Position numbers and translations under genes: made by a program
Notes under the pieces: model-generated
What the model saw: the letters and a program-made list of their open reading frames with translations, nothing else
Told to the model about the DNA's origin: nothing
Databases searched by the model: none
Source of the DNA: Phlebopus portentosus
Taxonomy: Eukaryota > Basidiomycota > Agaricomycetes > Boletales > Boletinellaceae
Assembly (NCBI GenBank): GCA_037892935.1
Contig: JAYXKI010000004.1
Coordinates: 2,232,001 to 2,296,000 of the forward strand
Reading direction: 5' to 3'
Length of the DNA: 64,000 nt
Part shown: positions 43,366 through 55,819 of the stretch, in pieces
How positions within the stretch are numbered: position 1 is the stretch's first letter
How the letters are laid out: the number at the start of each line of letters is the position of its first letter

Positions 43366-44877
43366 TCAGTTTGTCTCGTCGAACGTGTGTGCTGTCGTTG
43401 CAAAACCCACACGGCTGTTCGACGAATCGAAAACCGAGTAGAAGCGTTCCAAGAAGGTAAATCCATTGATGAAGTCAAGGCCTTCTCCACCGAGAGTTCC
43501 TAGCTGTAGTGCGCACAAATTTTAAACGTGCCATCAGTATCCAGACAAGTAGTACTACTTACATCCGCGAGGACCAAAAGGATATCATCGGCTGAACCAC
43601 CGATGTCGGTGTTCAAGGAACGAGGCCAAGTCTGCGCGTTCTTCGTGAATTCAAATGTCGTTCCGCCGATGTTGAAGAAGAGGCTCTGCAAGTTTGCGTA
43701 GTTCTCGGGAGAGATACTCAGTAATCCAGTGGTGGCATCCTCAGTCGCGCCGGTGAGCGACGTATACGTGTTGAACGCGTCGGTCTCTAGCAGGATCAAC
43801 GTTGTGCCCGTGTCCGTGATACCCGCGGTGGAAGGAAGAACAGTTGTACCGTTAGCACCATAAGTGATCGTTTGATCTATCCCGAAAAATTCGCTCGCGG
43901 GAGAAGTTGACGTGATGGAGGTGAAGACGACATCTCCTGTAGTCTTGGACGTGTCGACGCCGCCAAAAGTCATTTCACCATTCGTCGCGGACTCTGTGGT
44001 TGTGGGAGCGAAGAATATCCCTACGACTTCTTGCGATATTTTGCCCTGCGAGAAGAGATTGTCGGTCACCGTTGGAATAGCTGCGAGGCTGGGTACTAAT
44101 GTTCCTTCCGTGAGATCGGTAGGCCCAATGCCGAGGATGCCATCTACACCCTGGAAACCTTCTGCTACCAAAGCAACACCAATGCTTTGGCCCGTGATGT
44201 TGAGGTTCTTCGTGAACGTTACAGTATCGGTGACTGTCTGTATGTGAGATTCCCTTTCATGAATGAACTGAGCAGTGTTGCTCACATTCAGACCCGGCGA
44301 AGAAGCCTGAGCCATACGTGACGGTTACAAGGTTGCCGGTTGTACGGCTTGTGCTCGTACGAACATAGGCTTTGCTAGCTATTTTGGAAATCAATGTCGG
44401 TTTATAAGTTTATCAAAGAGGGAATCTCTGACCTCCCAGCCTACAGATAGCATGTCATGTTAAATTCACTGTGACAGACCACCTCAAGAAAGACCTTACC
44501 AAGTATTACTCGAGCCAGTGTCGATAAGCAGAGAATACGTCGTAGGAGGGTTCCCGACGCCCACTGAACCCAGTAAGTATCGTCTACATACAATAGGCTT
44601 ACGGTCAAAACTGACCTTCAGCAACATAAGTGACAACTTCGTTAATTATGCTGAACGAACTCTGCCGTTTCGCAGGTTGACTGCCAGATGCGCGCGATTT
44701 TCCTAGAGAAAGAAGATGTGCGGCTCGCGCGCGATCGTGAGCCGGAATGGTTGTCCCAGTTGCATTGATTCGTCGAGCGAATGGCAATGAAGCCTTCGGC
44801 TCGCGTATCTCAATGATAGGCGAAGACGGAGAGGCGGCGGCCAACAGCGCTAGTAGCAAAAGACCGTATGCGAGCAT
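43366..44877 (-). CDS. Secreted aspartic protease (A1, polyporopepsin-like)
   Basis: Exons 44616-44877, 44500-44563, 44434-44441, 44286-44378, 43563-44233 and 43366-43503 close in phase. Signal peptide MLAYGLLLLALLAAASPSSP is followed by an Arg-containing propeptide to about residue 80 and a mature enzyme starting near VTYVAEVGVGNP. The first catalytic Asp is in LLIDTGSSNTW (about 102), the flap region is VTYGSGFFAG, and the second catalytic Asp is in GITDTGTTLI. The C-terminal exon gives GGEGLDFINGFTFLERFYSV and ends FDETN. Exon 3 is only 8 nt, needed to produce NTWLGASKAY in frame. It likely degrades extracellular protein at acidic pH. Catalytic set complete. Confidence 0.9.
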
Positions 44878-45779
44878 TGTGAGTGAGAGCTACGCGAGGA
44901 GGTATGTCCAAGGTATCCCAGATTGTCCATCCTTATGTATCGGCAGACTCGGATGCACAAGTCAAGCCATTCTCTATTTTTGCTGGCAGAAGACGGGAGA
45001 TATGTAGGCATCCACGCGCAAGCTTCGCCATGTCGTTTTCTCATGCAGAGAAGTACCAAGACTCCACCCACAAGAGCATGCGTAACGAGAAGCCATGCGC
45101 AGATCCTCGCTACGGGTGCTGTAATTCGCCGGACAAGCATAACCCAGCAAACGGTTTTCCTGAATTCGCGGCAAGACTAGAATTTGTACCTGACCTTCGG
45201 CATAAGAACGTCGGATGTTTTCAAAAGAATTTGTGGGACCGTTCGCGGGAGGTCAAAATGAGGAGGGAGGAAAGTAAAAATACCACAGTGCTAACCACGT
45301 AAGGATCAGAGCTCTCGGGCGATTGGACAAGCAAAAGTACCATTCACACGAAGCACTTCTTATCTGCCTGAGAGCAAAGCACGGCGAATCTTCTGAGAAT
45401 ATACTGCCGGAGCTCGTAGCAGCGAAGTAGGTGGCTGCGAAGGGAATCAATGTCGCAATCGCATGATACGCTACTGGTGGTGTTCTCTCTCCATTTTTGC
45501 CCTGCAGAACGCGCTCTAAACAGCATATCCATGTCTAACAGTAGTCTTGGAAGATGACAAAGTCAGTTTCTCGTGTCAACTGTTGCTCGCTGGTCTCACA
45601 CACAGTATCTGATAAGGTAGCAACTGACCAACGAAATACTCTCGACAACGTCGCGATCTGCACTCGTCCTGTCTTCCCCGCGGAAGCGGAGTCTTCGGTA
45701 GCATTCCGTGCCCGTTTCTGGCATTGCTAATCCTTAGTCGACATCGAAGGTAACTTCTTTGCGGACTTTTTGGTCATGG
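44878..45779. other. Upstream of the protease, no gene supported
   Basis: Forward frames (44883-45302) read through the protease promoter on the opposite strand and have no family resemblance. Confidence 0.4.
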
Positions 45780-46075
45780 TCAAAAGTCAAGATGCATCAC
45801 GTGAAATGATGTCCTAACCATGTCGTGATGACGCTCTTCTCCTACTGGATGTTTGTTAGAGAACGTCAGGACCACTGAAAATTTCCACTCCTTCGTCTTC
45901 AAATCTTCCTCGTATGCCACTGCCTCGACAAGGCCTTCTCGCTTTATTGCTGAACCTAGGTGTCTGTCGTTTCTCCGGATTCCGGAACTTCTCGGAATAA
46001 GTATAGACAACCCTCGTAATCACTTCTGCATCTGATGCCTTTCCGGCCACAAGAAGAACATCAGCTTCTGTAAAT
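45780..46075 (-). CDS. Fragmentary hypothetical gene
   Basis: Minus-strand text EADVLLVAGKASDAEVITRV followed by VYTYSEKFRNPE (about 46075-45985), then AIKREGLVEAVAYEEDLKTK to the stop at 45780, looks protein-like. An acceptor precedes the first block and an AG near 45960 may join the second. A third block (RCLSRLNFVCDITTPRSLSE near 46310-46370) may be an upstream exon. No start codon model and no recognised family. Confidence 0.3.
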
Positions 46076-46639
46076 ACATGTATGCATAGAAAATAGACGT
46101 TACCACCTGTCCTTGTCCTCGCGACATGGATCAGTATCGAGGAGCGGTAGCGTTTCAGGTAACGTAGTGATTCGACATTTTGGACGGGTGACGGAGCTGA
46201 TCATTCTTGGAACAGCTACCAGGTAGGTCGATCTTCTTCATAATATCAGCATCAGACCGAAGAAGTCTTTCAGTTGAGGTAAAAAAACCATCCTTCAGAT
46301 AAACTGCGAGGCGTCGTAATGTCGCAGACGAAGTTCAATCTAGACAGGCATCTCTGGAATCCGCAAAACATGATCATTCTGAGTTTCGAACCATATTTGA
46401 ACTGATCAAGCACTCCATGACCGTCACGGCTTCGATCTTCATTGATGCAGTTCTTGTCCAACAAGGGATTTAATGTTCTACAGTACAATCTGCCTTTGAG
46501 AGATCTTTTCCGACTTGATAAAATATCCGGATTGCCAAATACTTAACCGATGCAACATGACTTTCGAGCGCTACATCTCCCCTAACTCGGATCAGCACTG
46601 TGTATTGTAGACGAACCCATTTCGGGAACCAAAGCTAGA
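46076..46639. other. Intergenic, promoter of the DUF6534-like gene
   Basis: No confident gene; part may belong to the fragmentary gene on the minus strand. Confidence 0.35.
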
Positions 46640-47819
46640 ATGACTGCCACGTCTGCCAATCTAGACAACACGGTACGTCCTGGCGCTTTCTTAACTTCTT
46701 CCGGCCATCGATTTGCTGATGTTCTACTTTAGATTGGATGTCTCTTTGTCGGTAGCATGTACGCCTCATGCACTTCATAGCGCTGGCTCCCAGCCTAAAA
46801 TCTGACGCCCCTGCACGGATGTTCATACAACTGTCATTTAGTGTAACGACAGCGTTAGGTTCACGGTGCTTTCGAATTAGCATGACCTGATATGTCTATC
46901 CTGCCTTCCTAGATTGTGGGCAGCGAGTACTGTCCAGCTTTGCGTTTATTTCGATGTGCGTATATTTTTTTGAGCCATTATTTTATGAAACCTATGCTGA
47001 ATAATATACAGAGATGCTCGAAGGTCGATACATGGCGCCTAAAGACATATGTTGCTTTTGTCTGGCTCGTAGATGCCAGTCTACAGGTGGTAACCCTCCG
47101 AGCATCGTATAACTATTTCGTTCGGATGTTTGGAAACTTTATAGCACTCACTCACTTTGATAAGTCCGTTCATCCTGGTTTCTACGTCTCGATTTTCTGA
47201 CAGGTTATCATAGGAGCACCTTTCCACTGTTTACGATCATGTCAGCTTCCGTTAACGTCCTTGTACAGGCCCTTGTTCTCATGAGGATATGGCATAGTAA
47301 GCTTTGAGTAGAATGTTTTGGTCCCTGCAGGTCTGACTAATCTCAATCACTTAGTGAGCAAGCGGTCTAAGCTTTTGACTGGGGTCACAGCTGTTCTCGT
47401 TTTATCCCAGTTTGCGGTGACGTGCGCTTACTTTGCAGCCATATTGCCATTATCGGATTTCTTCCAGCTCGAATCGGCAATAAAAATCGAGCGCGCAACG
47501 GATGTTACTATTGCTACCGTTGACACTGCGATAGGGACAATACTCGCTTTTCTTCTAAACAAGAGTCGCACAGGTTTCAGCGGTTCGGACTCGATCATCA
47601 ATCGACTCATCTTATATACAGTTGCGAGCGGACTCCTCACGGCTGCAGATGCGATCATTACTTTGACTGTCTCCCTCGTGCTGCCCAGGACTCTTTTGTA
47701 CTTTTTATTTGCGGGCATCGGTCCAAAACGTGCGTTCTTACTACTGACAGCGCATTTTTGGTTGACGAATGCACATTTCAGTTTATGTTAATTCTATGTT
47801 GACCCTGTCCGTAATCTAG
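46640..47819 (+). CDS. Seven-TM DUF6534-like protein
   Basis: Exons 46640-46672, 46733-46758, 46913-46955, 47012-47177, 47246-47296, 47355-47720 and 47782-47819 give 240 residues. Start MTATSANLDNTIGCLFVGSI. Seven hydrophobic segments can be read: IGCLFVGSILWAAS, LKTYVAFVWLVDASLQVV, SVNVLVQALVLMRIW, LLTGVTAVLVLSQFAV, ATVDTAIGTILAFLL, LILYTVASGLLTAADAIITL and LLYFLFAGIVYVNSML. The loop KSRTGFSGSDSIINRLILYT and the ending YVNSML are the signature features I know of the DUF6534 family, abundant in mushrooms and of unknown function. Exon 4/5 joining is the least certain point; the 26-nt second exon is unusually small. Confidence 0.75.
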
Positions 47820-48466
47820 TCATATTATGTGTAGATGCCTCCCTTCTAAGATTGCTTCGTAGGCTAAACTCACGTCAGAGGGCATGTCAAGATGCCTCAC
47901 ATAATCAGTCAAGTCATAGTTTCATCGATATGCGCAGCAATTGGATCTATTCCATGAAGGTAGTTATTTCGCTTTAGGTTCTTCTCCTCATGACTACTGA
48001 TCTAGGACTTCAATTAGGTCACCTAGCACGGACCTTGTGCACAGCATGAACTTGTGCATCAGTCTGTATTGGAGACTTGCTGTTTGATTTTGACCCGGAC
48101 TCGGAGTTCGTTTTGTGCCTTTAGCTCTCTGTTGCCTGATTAATTTACTTAAATTCAAGACGCATGCCTTTCATGAACGATAGAAGTATGACTACCTGCA
48201 TAGAATAGTTGTATCCATTGTTTTGTACTGGTATTGTCGGCCTATGGATTTTGACGTCTAATTTGACAATCGAAACTCTCGTATGGCACATTTGGCAGGC
48301 GATTTCCATTGTCGGCACGTGCTTTATACTACCGCGGGTAGCACGATACTCTAAAAATCTTGCTCAAATTCCCGACCCGAGGCGCTAACTTCGGGCGCAA
48401 GCGCTGATATATAACGTGGCATGTGCGGGCGAGCGAGAAAGCCACGGCAGCGCCATCTTTATTGGC
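47820..48466. other. Intergenic
   Basis: No gene seen; contains the BCS1-like promoter (a TATATAA-like ATATATAAC near 48408-48416). Confidence 0.45.
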
Positions 48467-50695
48467 ATGGACTCAGACTCGCTCACAGCACCGCTCCAAG
48501 CACATCCCATCACATCGCCGCAGACACTTTCTAGAACTTTAGTTGCTAGTGCTCATGCGCTTTGGGATTTTCTGATCTCTTCTATCGCCTTACGAGAAGG
48601 AGCTAAACTTCTCTTCATCGGCAGCACTCTTGAAATTGCAAGGAGAATCGTCGCAATGCTGTGGGCGGGTCTATTCGACTTCTTTTTCGTCACCGCAGAG
48701 TTCGAGGACCGAGACGAGACATTCAGTAAGTCATTTCGAGCACAGAAGGGCATCATTGGAATGAAGATGACCTGGGAAAACGGCAGCATGGATGATGTTT
48801 TGGTTATCGAGGCAGCCAAGGTGGAGTGCGTTCAGTGACGAAGTTTTCAGTGCAACTGCTCAGTGACCCCGATACATCAGGTAGACTGCGCAGCGTTCGA
48901 GTCACGACTTTCAGATATGGGCAAAGCGGCGTCTCAAACTTGGTTCCGGGTGAAGAGGAAGAGAAGAGAGTCGGTCCTTCTCGCCGTGTCGCTTATGTCC
49001 CGTCTCACAGTGAGTTATCTCCTTGTTGGTGCTCTCAAGTGCGAGACAGCTGATACTCGGGACTCTGTCATAGGCAAGGCGCTAAGCATGTGGTTCCATA
49101 AGACGTGGATGAGCGTGACGCTCATTCAGACTCAGGGCGACATGTGGAATCGGAGAGGCGATGAGCGCTTAAAGGTCACGCAAGTATCCAAACGAATCTA
49201 ACTTGTAAGATCCGAGCACTGATAATTTCGTAAGTTTAGTTTGTTTACACGTCAAATTTCGAAACTTGATGACTTGCTTCGGGAGGCAAAGCTGAGCTTC
49301 AAAAAACACTCCGAGGGCAGAATCAATATCTATGTCTCTGACTCGTACGTGACCTCAACAATTCGACAGCTCATCGGAAGCCACTGGGTTATCCGCCTGC
49401 TGACGTGGAACTGACAGAAATAACGACTGGACCCTTGCAGGCTCTCGGCCGCGACGTCCATTGGCGAGCGTTGTCCTTGATAACCGAGTTAAAAAGCGTC
49501 TAATCGCTGATATAAAAGAATTCCTCGGGAGCGAAAAATGGTACGCTGATCGAGGCATTCCCTGGCGCAGGGGTTATCTATTGCATGGTTCCCCAGGAAC
49601 CGGGAAAACGAGTCTCAGTCAGTTTTCCGGTAGATTTTTCTTGCACTCCAGAAAATTGTCTGACATATTTCCATAAGTACATTCACTTGCCGGTGAATTT
49701 GGACTTGACATCTATGTGATTGCTCTATCGAAAAGGACGCTCGATGATTCAACGCTCAACGAGCTGATATCAAAAATACCGCCCAGTTCGTGAATCTCAA
49801 GATCATAACATTATACTTAATCTTATATTTGCATGCAATTTTTTCTGCAACAGAATGTCTTGCCATCATGGAGGATATTGATGCAGCATTTTACCGTGGT
49901 GTGTCTCGAGAGGGCGCGACCTTCGGAGATCAATTTGCACCTGGTCAGATGCCTGACGAACTCGCGCCGGGGACCGAGCCAATGCAGCCGTCTTTTCAGG
50001 CGCCCATGCAATCGACAAGTCAAATCACGTTGAGCGGCCTCCTCGGTGCAATCGATGGCATTGCAGCTCAGGAAGGTCGGCTTCTGTTTGCGACAACAAA
50101 TAAGTATTCGGCACTTGATCCGGCACTTGTTCGTCCTGGCAGACTCGATGTGCATATACGTTTTGACCTTGCTGGGCGGAAAGAAGCTGCCGCCCTGTTT
50201 CGGTGCTTCTTTCCGCCTGAATCGGATGATGGAAAAGAGGCCAAGGAAGATGAGGACTCATTTGACGACGAGTCCATGACGCCGACTGTAGTTGATTCTG
50301 GACCCGGCTCTCCGACGCATACATCGGTATCGGACTTCTCTTCCTTTGGTGACTCTGAAGATCGCAAACGGGATGATGACGAGGTGGATACGGATGATAA
50401 TCAGCCTCTATCCCATGCAGAGTCCAAGCGTCTTTCAGAAACGTTCGCTAGCCGTATCCCGGAAGGAGAATTCTCAATGGCTTCCCTCCAGGGATTATTG
50501 ATGGAATACAGGACAAGGCCACGCCAAGTCGCACATGAGGTAGGCGCGTGGGTGGAGGAGGAACGACGCAGGCGATCGGAGCGCGAGGGAAGGTGCCCGG
50601 TGCCTACAGACGCTGAAGCGAAAAATTTTGTATCTAGTGTACCAAAACTCGGTCTCATGACAGGAACACCGACAACCGATGTAACAATTGACTAG
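48467..50695 (+). CDS. BCS1-like AAA ATPase
   Basis: Exons 48467-48725, 48787-48834, 48881-49009, 49074-49179, 49240-49344, 49418-49617, 49678-49785 and 49854-50695 give 598 residues. A hydrophobic segment near residues 50-70 (IVAMLWAGLFDFFFV) is the membrane anchor. The BCS1 N-domain follows (WMMFWLSRQPRW, RRVAYVPSHSKALSMWFHKT, KLDDLLREAKLSF). Then Walker A HGSPGTGKTSL (Lys about 279), Walker B AIMEDIDAAF, sensor LLFATTNKY and the arginine-finger region ALDPALVRPGRLDV. A long acidic, Ser-rich insert follows FRCFFP, before a helical C-terminus (FSMASLQGLLMEYRTRPRQV). The yeast homologue inserts the Rieske protein into complex III; the fungal BCS1-like expansion is broader, so the exact role is open. 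Intron 4 (49180-49239) has a GC donor. Confidence 0.85.
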
Positions 50696-51688
50696 ACTAC
50701 GGCTGCATTAGAATGTATCTGAGGCCACTGGGCATGTTCGGTGATCTTTAACGCGCTAAACGCTCTTTCTACCGGAGGTGAGCTCGTCCCGTATTGAGTT
50801 GCCTTCCGGATGGATACGACTCAAGTGACCGACTTTCTATAGACAGTGCCGAAGCTCTCGATTCGGAACTCTCTTGGATAGATGCGGATGCTTGGAATGC
50901 AGGGAAGGGGTTAGCGGAAGAAGGGAATGTGTCCCAGCTACCATCTACCACCAGGTTGAAAGTATGTACTGCGGAAGGAGCCGGACTTACCGCCGGTCCT
51001 ACTTCTGCATGATACGCTTCTGCATCCTAGACGACTTATGATGATGTCCGCGATAGGAATGCGCACATATACGTAGAGGTGTGTGTTCGTTTAATGACGC
51101 CCTGCGACATGCGGCATTGGACTTCCCACGAAGAGACGCACATCCGTCTTGTTCTTAGTGTCCTTCGAATGCTTCATTGATTGAGGAAGACGAATAGTAT
51201 CCGAAATAAGGTGTTGGTAAGGCAGTTCTTGTTTTGGTCGAAACTAGTAGCAGCACCTTGTTTGATAATATCTGGGGAGAGAAAAGGTCTAATTAACAAC
51301 TGATCATCTCTTTTATATCGGCACGAGAATGAACGTTTCCCATGCTCTGGAGGACCGAGCAAGTATATATATCTCTCCTTCGGTAAAGCGACGATTATAA
51401 CACATTATAACACACAGAGAGCAGATATCTAACAAGATTAAAATCTAGAAACCAATGCCTCGATCTCGAGGAATTCCAGTCAGTCGTGATGTATATCTTG
51501 CCAGGAGATATGAGATATACAAGAAATAAGACCATTCGAAAGTCGTATGTGAGTTGAGTCAGTGTTCTCGGAGGTTCTTCAAAGTTGGACTTGGACGAAA
51601 GTGATGACGTCATCCCTTTCTGTCCCAATATAGTGAATCACGCGACTTTCGCTCTTCTCATTCCGACCACCACCATCGTGCACGAACC
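50696..51688. other. Intergenic, about 1 kb
   Basis: No splice-consistent gene found. A short frame at 50794-51012 is Ser/Asp-rich (SSDRLSIDSAEALDSELSW) but has no matching exons. Confidence 0.4.
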
Positions 51689-52659
51689 ATGGCCGACTCT
51701 TGGAAGGACGGAATTGTCCTCAAAGTACGTTCTCTTAATCATGCCTGCTCTTTGTAGCACATCTTTACGCTGAACAGATCGTCAATGTCGCCGTGTACCT
51801 CCTCTTGTTAGGATCAAATATATATTCGGTCGCCGGGCCCGAAAAGGGTTATGGCTCGGGGAAAGTGACCTATTTTACACCTGCGCCCTGGGCGTTCGCA
51901 ATCTGGTCAGTGTCACGTTTAAGCTGGACAGTCCATGTACTCATAAAGCTATGGAAGGTCGCTTATCCACCTCCTGCTTCTGGGAACAATCATATATCAG
52001 TTCTTTCCAAGCGGAAAACGTATCATCATCGACGGGATTTCATTTCGATTTCCCCTGCTCGCGGTTCTGAACTCGTGTTATGTCTCCGTCTGGTCGCATC
52101 AGCAATACGTACTTTCATTCATACTAGCACTCTTTGTCTCCAGCGCGGTTACCCATATATATTACATCATACGACGAACACATGCGGGACTTAGCTGGAA
52201 GGACGAAATTTTTGTCCGTTGGCCATTTTCCATCTATCACGGGTGGACTACTGTACTTGTGCTGTTGTCGGCCTTCGAGGCTTTCGGTGTCGACTATCGT
52301 AAGTAAAGACGGCTTCCAGCCAAAGGGTTGTCTATTGACGCTTTCTCTCAGATACTCATCGAGCTGGAGCCTGGACGAAAGTCTTCGTCTTTCTTGGCCT
52401 CTTATTCTTGGAGGCAACGTCCGCGTCTTACGCCTTTTCGTCCCCCGAAGGTGACCTGGGAGGATCCATCGCGATCACGTGGTCCCTCTTCGCAATCTTC
52501 GCGCACCAGAAGAGCAGCGCGTTTGTCCACTGGACTGCGTTGGCGTTCGCATGCCTCAGTTTGTTCTGGATAAGTAAGAGCTTGTATGGTCACCTCGTGG
52601 CTTATCGCAACCCGAGCGTTCTGCATGATGAAGAGCGTGCCCCGCTTGTTGGCTCGTAA
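51689..52659 (+). CDS. Multi-pass membrane protein, TspO/MBR-like
   Basis: Exons 51689-51724, 51778-51905, 51958-52298 and 52352-52659 give 270 residues starting [20 protein letters not shown]. About six to seven hydrophobic spans are visible ([115 protein letters not shown]). The Pro/Trp-rich stretch [16 protein letters not shown] recalls TspO/MBR-related fungal membrane proteins; the family call rests on this and on memory. The possible 19-nt intron at 52109 is rejected because the frame reads through with TM character. Transport or sensing role unproven. Confidence 0.7.
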
Positions 52660-53308
52660 TTGATGTCGTCGTTACGTGCGTCTTGACAAAAGGTACCCCT
52701 TTTCTTTCAAATTGCGAATGCAGCTGGTGTATGAATTCAAATTTGCGATTGTTATCATCGATGTTACGTCTTAAATGATATTAACCCCCGTTCTTTCTGG
52801 AAAGAGACTGACGTTTGCGGAAGCACTTCGGGTTTACCGAAATCGTGGCCTACGTAACTTTTTCCTTCTCAGTATTCCGAATAGTCCCGAGATTTTCGGG
52901 CAGAATCACTTGAACTATATACTTCCGGCCAGTAAGAACCAGACTAGCTTGTGCTGGATCCATCCAGCGGGTTTCAGAGAGAATCGTGAAACGAAACGAC
53001 TAACAGGAAACGACTAACAGGAAGGAGGGGCAGTGTATCGAAAGCGCGTTTTGCACGCATCCGTGAAGGAGTGTTGAGTACGATGTACCGAGATCAGACT
53101 TCCTAAGTTTGCCGTAAGGCCACGACTTGCGCTTGTGTTGTCAGTCTTCCAGCCTCGGGACTATAAAGATCATGCTGTTGTCGCCGAGGATTTCAAGCTC
53201 AACAGCAATTCATCTCAATCTATTCCTTCCTACTTTCTCTCCTCCTTCTTGATTCTGCGGCACGGTCGTGCAAAAAGCAGAAACTGGTAGGGAATTGGCT
53301 ACAGAAAG
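52660..53308. other. Intergenic
   Basis: No gene. A small duplicated GAAACGACTAACAG occurs near 52990-53022. Confidence 0.45.
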
Positions 53309-53883
53309 ATGGCGGAGTCGTACCGAGATATCACTGGTCCAGTTACGGCACTCACTTTGGTGCGTTGTCCATTCTATGTATTACCTTCCGTTTTAAGACT
53401 AATGTCCTTAACAGATCACAATTAAGTCGGAATACGTAGAAGCGGTGGAGGCGTACATGAAGCAAAGCGTCGAAAATCTATTGCAATCTGCAAAGGAAGG
53501 GAAGGTTCCTGGTTTCTTGCATATCGAGTGTGCACGATACGGGAATACATTCGTATCATGGGAAAGATATTCGGACCCCGATGCTGTTGAAAGGTAAGAG
53601 GCTCATGCATGTTAGCGTCGAAACTCAAATCTTGACTGACGGATCGTCACCATCATTTTGTCTTAAAGAGTCATTCCTGTTCGCTACAAGGAATTCAAGC
53701 ATCATCCGTTATCGGAGTCCTTTGCTGGGGTGAGTACAAGTCCTCGGGCTATCGGTGGTGATACGAGACTCACAGTGTCCCTATCTTTGCTTCACCTTGG
53801 TCTCGCTCTCAAAATTTCCAACTCGGCAGCCTCCCAATATCATGTTCTTTCCGACGGGATCAGTACCCGTTCCAATCAAATAG
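53309..53883 (+). CDS. Small protein, tandem duplicate 1
   Basis: Exons 53309-53359, 53415-53593, 53669-53729 and 53830-53883 give 114 residues: MAESYRDITGPVTALTL, then ITIKSEYVEAVEAYMKQSVE, VPGFLHIECARYGNTFVSWE and RYSDPDAVERVIP. Alternation of beta-like strands with one long helix and the SWERYSDPDAVE pattern resembles the dimeric alpha-beta barrel (ABM-like) fold, but this is tentative. The exon pattern (51, about 175, then a 61-nt exon) is shared with 54458. No signal peptide or TM. Confidence 0.55.
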
Positions 53884-54457
53884 GCTGATGATCATGGTAG
53901 CTCTGAGGTGAAGGAATAGAGCGTGTTCCGTCACGGGCGGTCCCTGACCAGTCTATGTGGATGCTCTTCGCGCTGTTCCTTCTAAATGCTGGATTGACCG
54001 AGATAATGCGCATGGATACTTTTATGCAACGCTGCGAGTGTATGTCTTTAGTCTGTCCTGGACGTTTTGCTCTCCTTCAGGTTTCTTGTGTTACATGCAA
54101 CAAAAAGCATCCATAAGAAGTCCAGAATTCTCCGGTTAGTTTTGATTGGCTGTCTTCTTGCGCTACATGAGACTAGCAGCCCCTGCTGGACTGGGAAATG
54201 TCCTGACAAAATATGAAGACGAGGAAAGTCTAAGACTTCTTCCGTTTCTCCGGATTTGGAACCGTGCGATTCTCACCTCTGCTTCTTGAAAAAAATAATG
54301 ATATTCCAAACCTCACCGTGGTTCACACGGTCACTCAAACACGATCTTGGTGCCACGTTTGCAGTTCCTGCATTCTCCTTGACCGTGTTTCTCGTCTTTT
54401 GTCGCGAGTCGCGTATCTCAAATCTGCGTACGGATCAGGAAAGGAACGAATCAGAAA
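53884..54457. other. Spacer between the duplicates
   Basis: No gene supported; frames on both strands are short and without resemblance to the neighbouring pair. Confidence 0.4.
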
Positions 54458-54998
54458 ATGGCGGCGTCGTACAGGGATATATCCGGACCTGTCACTGTTC
54501 TGACCACGGTATGGCTCGATCCCGTCACTTCTGCTTTCTGTGTTGACACAGATAAACTTGGCGCGCCGCAAGTTCATAGCCAAGCACGAATTTGTAGAGA
54601 AAGTTGCACAGTATATGTCAGACGACATAGATAACCAGCGGCGTCTTGCAAAAGAGGGCAAGCTTCCAGGGTTGATCTTTATTGAAGGAGTTAGGTTTGG
54701 CGATAGCTTTGCTTCATGGGAGAAGTATGTGCAATTTTGAATCTCCTTGAGAGGAAAGCTCCGGATATCCGAATATATTCGGGCTTCCGACCGCCTATGA
54801 CGATACCTAACATTAGTTTCTCCACAGATACGTAGATGCAGATGCGGTTGACAAGTAAGAAACCCTTACTCTCGCAAGCTTATTCGTTATCGGATCGCTG
54901 AGTCACTCCCATCTGACGTGCGAATCCTCATTAAAAGGGTCGTCTTATTACGAGTAAAGAGTGTCAAGGATGCTTCGATAGCCGAAGGGTTCGTGGTG
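54458..54998 (+). CDS. Small protein, tandem duplicate 2 (3' end unresolved)
   Basis: Exons 54458-54508, 54552-54724, 54828-54854 and 54938-54998 give MAASYRDISGPVTVLTTINL, then IDNQRRLAKEGKLPGLIFIE, RFGDSFASWEKYVDADAVDK and VVLLRVKSVKDAS. It aligns along its length with 53309, including the start MA.SYRDI.GPVT and a 61-nt exon, but here the second exon of duplicate 1 is split by an extra intron (54725-54827). After 54998 a GT donor is present, and I cannot place the final exon. Confidence 0.5.
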
Positions 54999-55819
54999 GT
55001 AAGTGTTTTTAGGCATCAAAGCATGTAGACTGACTGATCGTTGGCGTTGACACGGACACCTTCAACCGAATAGCCGCCAAACTTCCAGTTCTTTGGAACA
55101 GACTCCTTGCCTCCTCCCACTAAGCAATGATTTTCTCTTGATCGAAAGGGGCTGTCGTGCATGGGCGCTTTTTTTTTTCGGAAGAGGATATTGGAAATCG
55201 TACTTCTACGAGACCTTGGTCGGTTAAATGTGAACAATTTGGTACTCAATGATGTGTGTGTAAGGGGTCTCGGAGATAGAAACACGGGCATATGCACAGT
55301 TAAGATGTCTAAACTTGCGACGCGTCCGCAGATCCTAGAAGCTGCTTTATTTAGAAATATCGAAGCTCCGCTCTTGTCGATCTTAAGCTTCGCCCATGTT
55401 CCGCCTAACAATAGTGATGATCCACCAGCATTTGATTATTCCCGTCCGAAACTACGATAATTTAGTGCAATCGATAGATCGGGGCCTTCCTTCAAGACTT
55501 ACCATGACACTCAGTCACCTGTTTAGCGGGTGAGAGAGATGTGCATTCACTTCCGATCTATAACTTAGTTGCCGGCCTTGTATTAAAGGCTCGATATACA
55601 ACTCACTGGGTCTCGGTTGGGCGGGCCTTGTTATAGGTCTAGCCTTATGCGCACTCGTTAGGATGTCCTCAGCAGAAAATTAGAAGCCGTCGCTGTTTAT
55701 CGTGAGTCTGGTCATTACAAATCGATTGTATTCGTATTCATGTGCTGCGATTAAGGCAACCTTGTCATTCATGTATAAATGAGATGTGTCAATTCTGCTT
55801 GCTTCGACCAAGTTCTACA
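54999..55819. other. No confident gene; both-strand open frames
   Basis: 55016-55411 is open on the minus strand (131 codons, ending VRVNANDQSVYML) and 55161-55460 on the plus strand. Neither has a family resemblance or splice partners. The last exon of the 54458 gene should lie here. Confidence 0.3.

Noticed and set aside
44883..45302. 139-codon forward frame
   Set aside because: Lies antisense over the promoter and first codons of the aspartic protease gene; no family resemblance.
52109..52127. Possible 19-nt intron in the TspO/MBR-like gene
   Set aside because: Too short for splicing, and the sequence reads through in frame as a hydrophobic helix.
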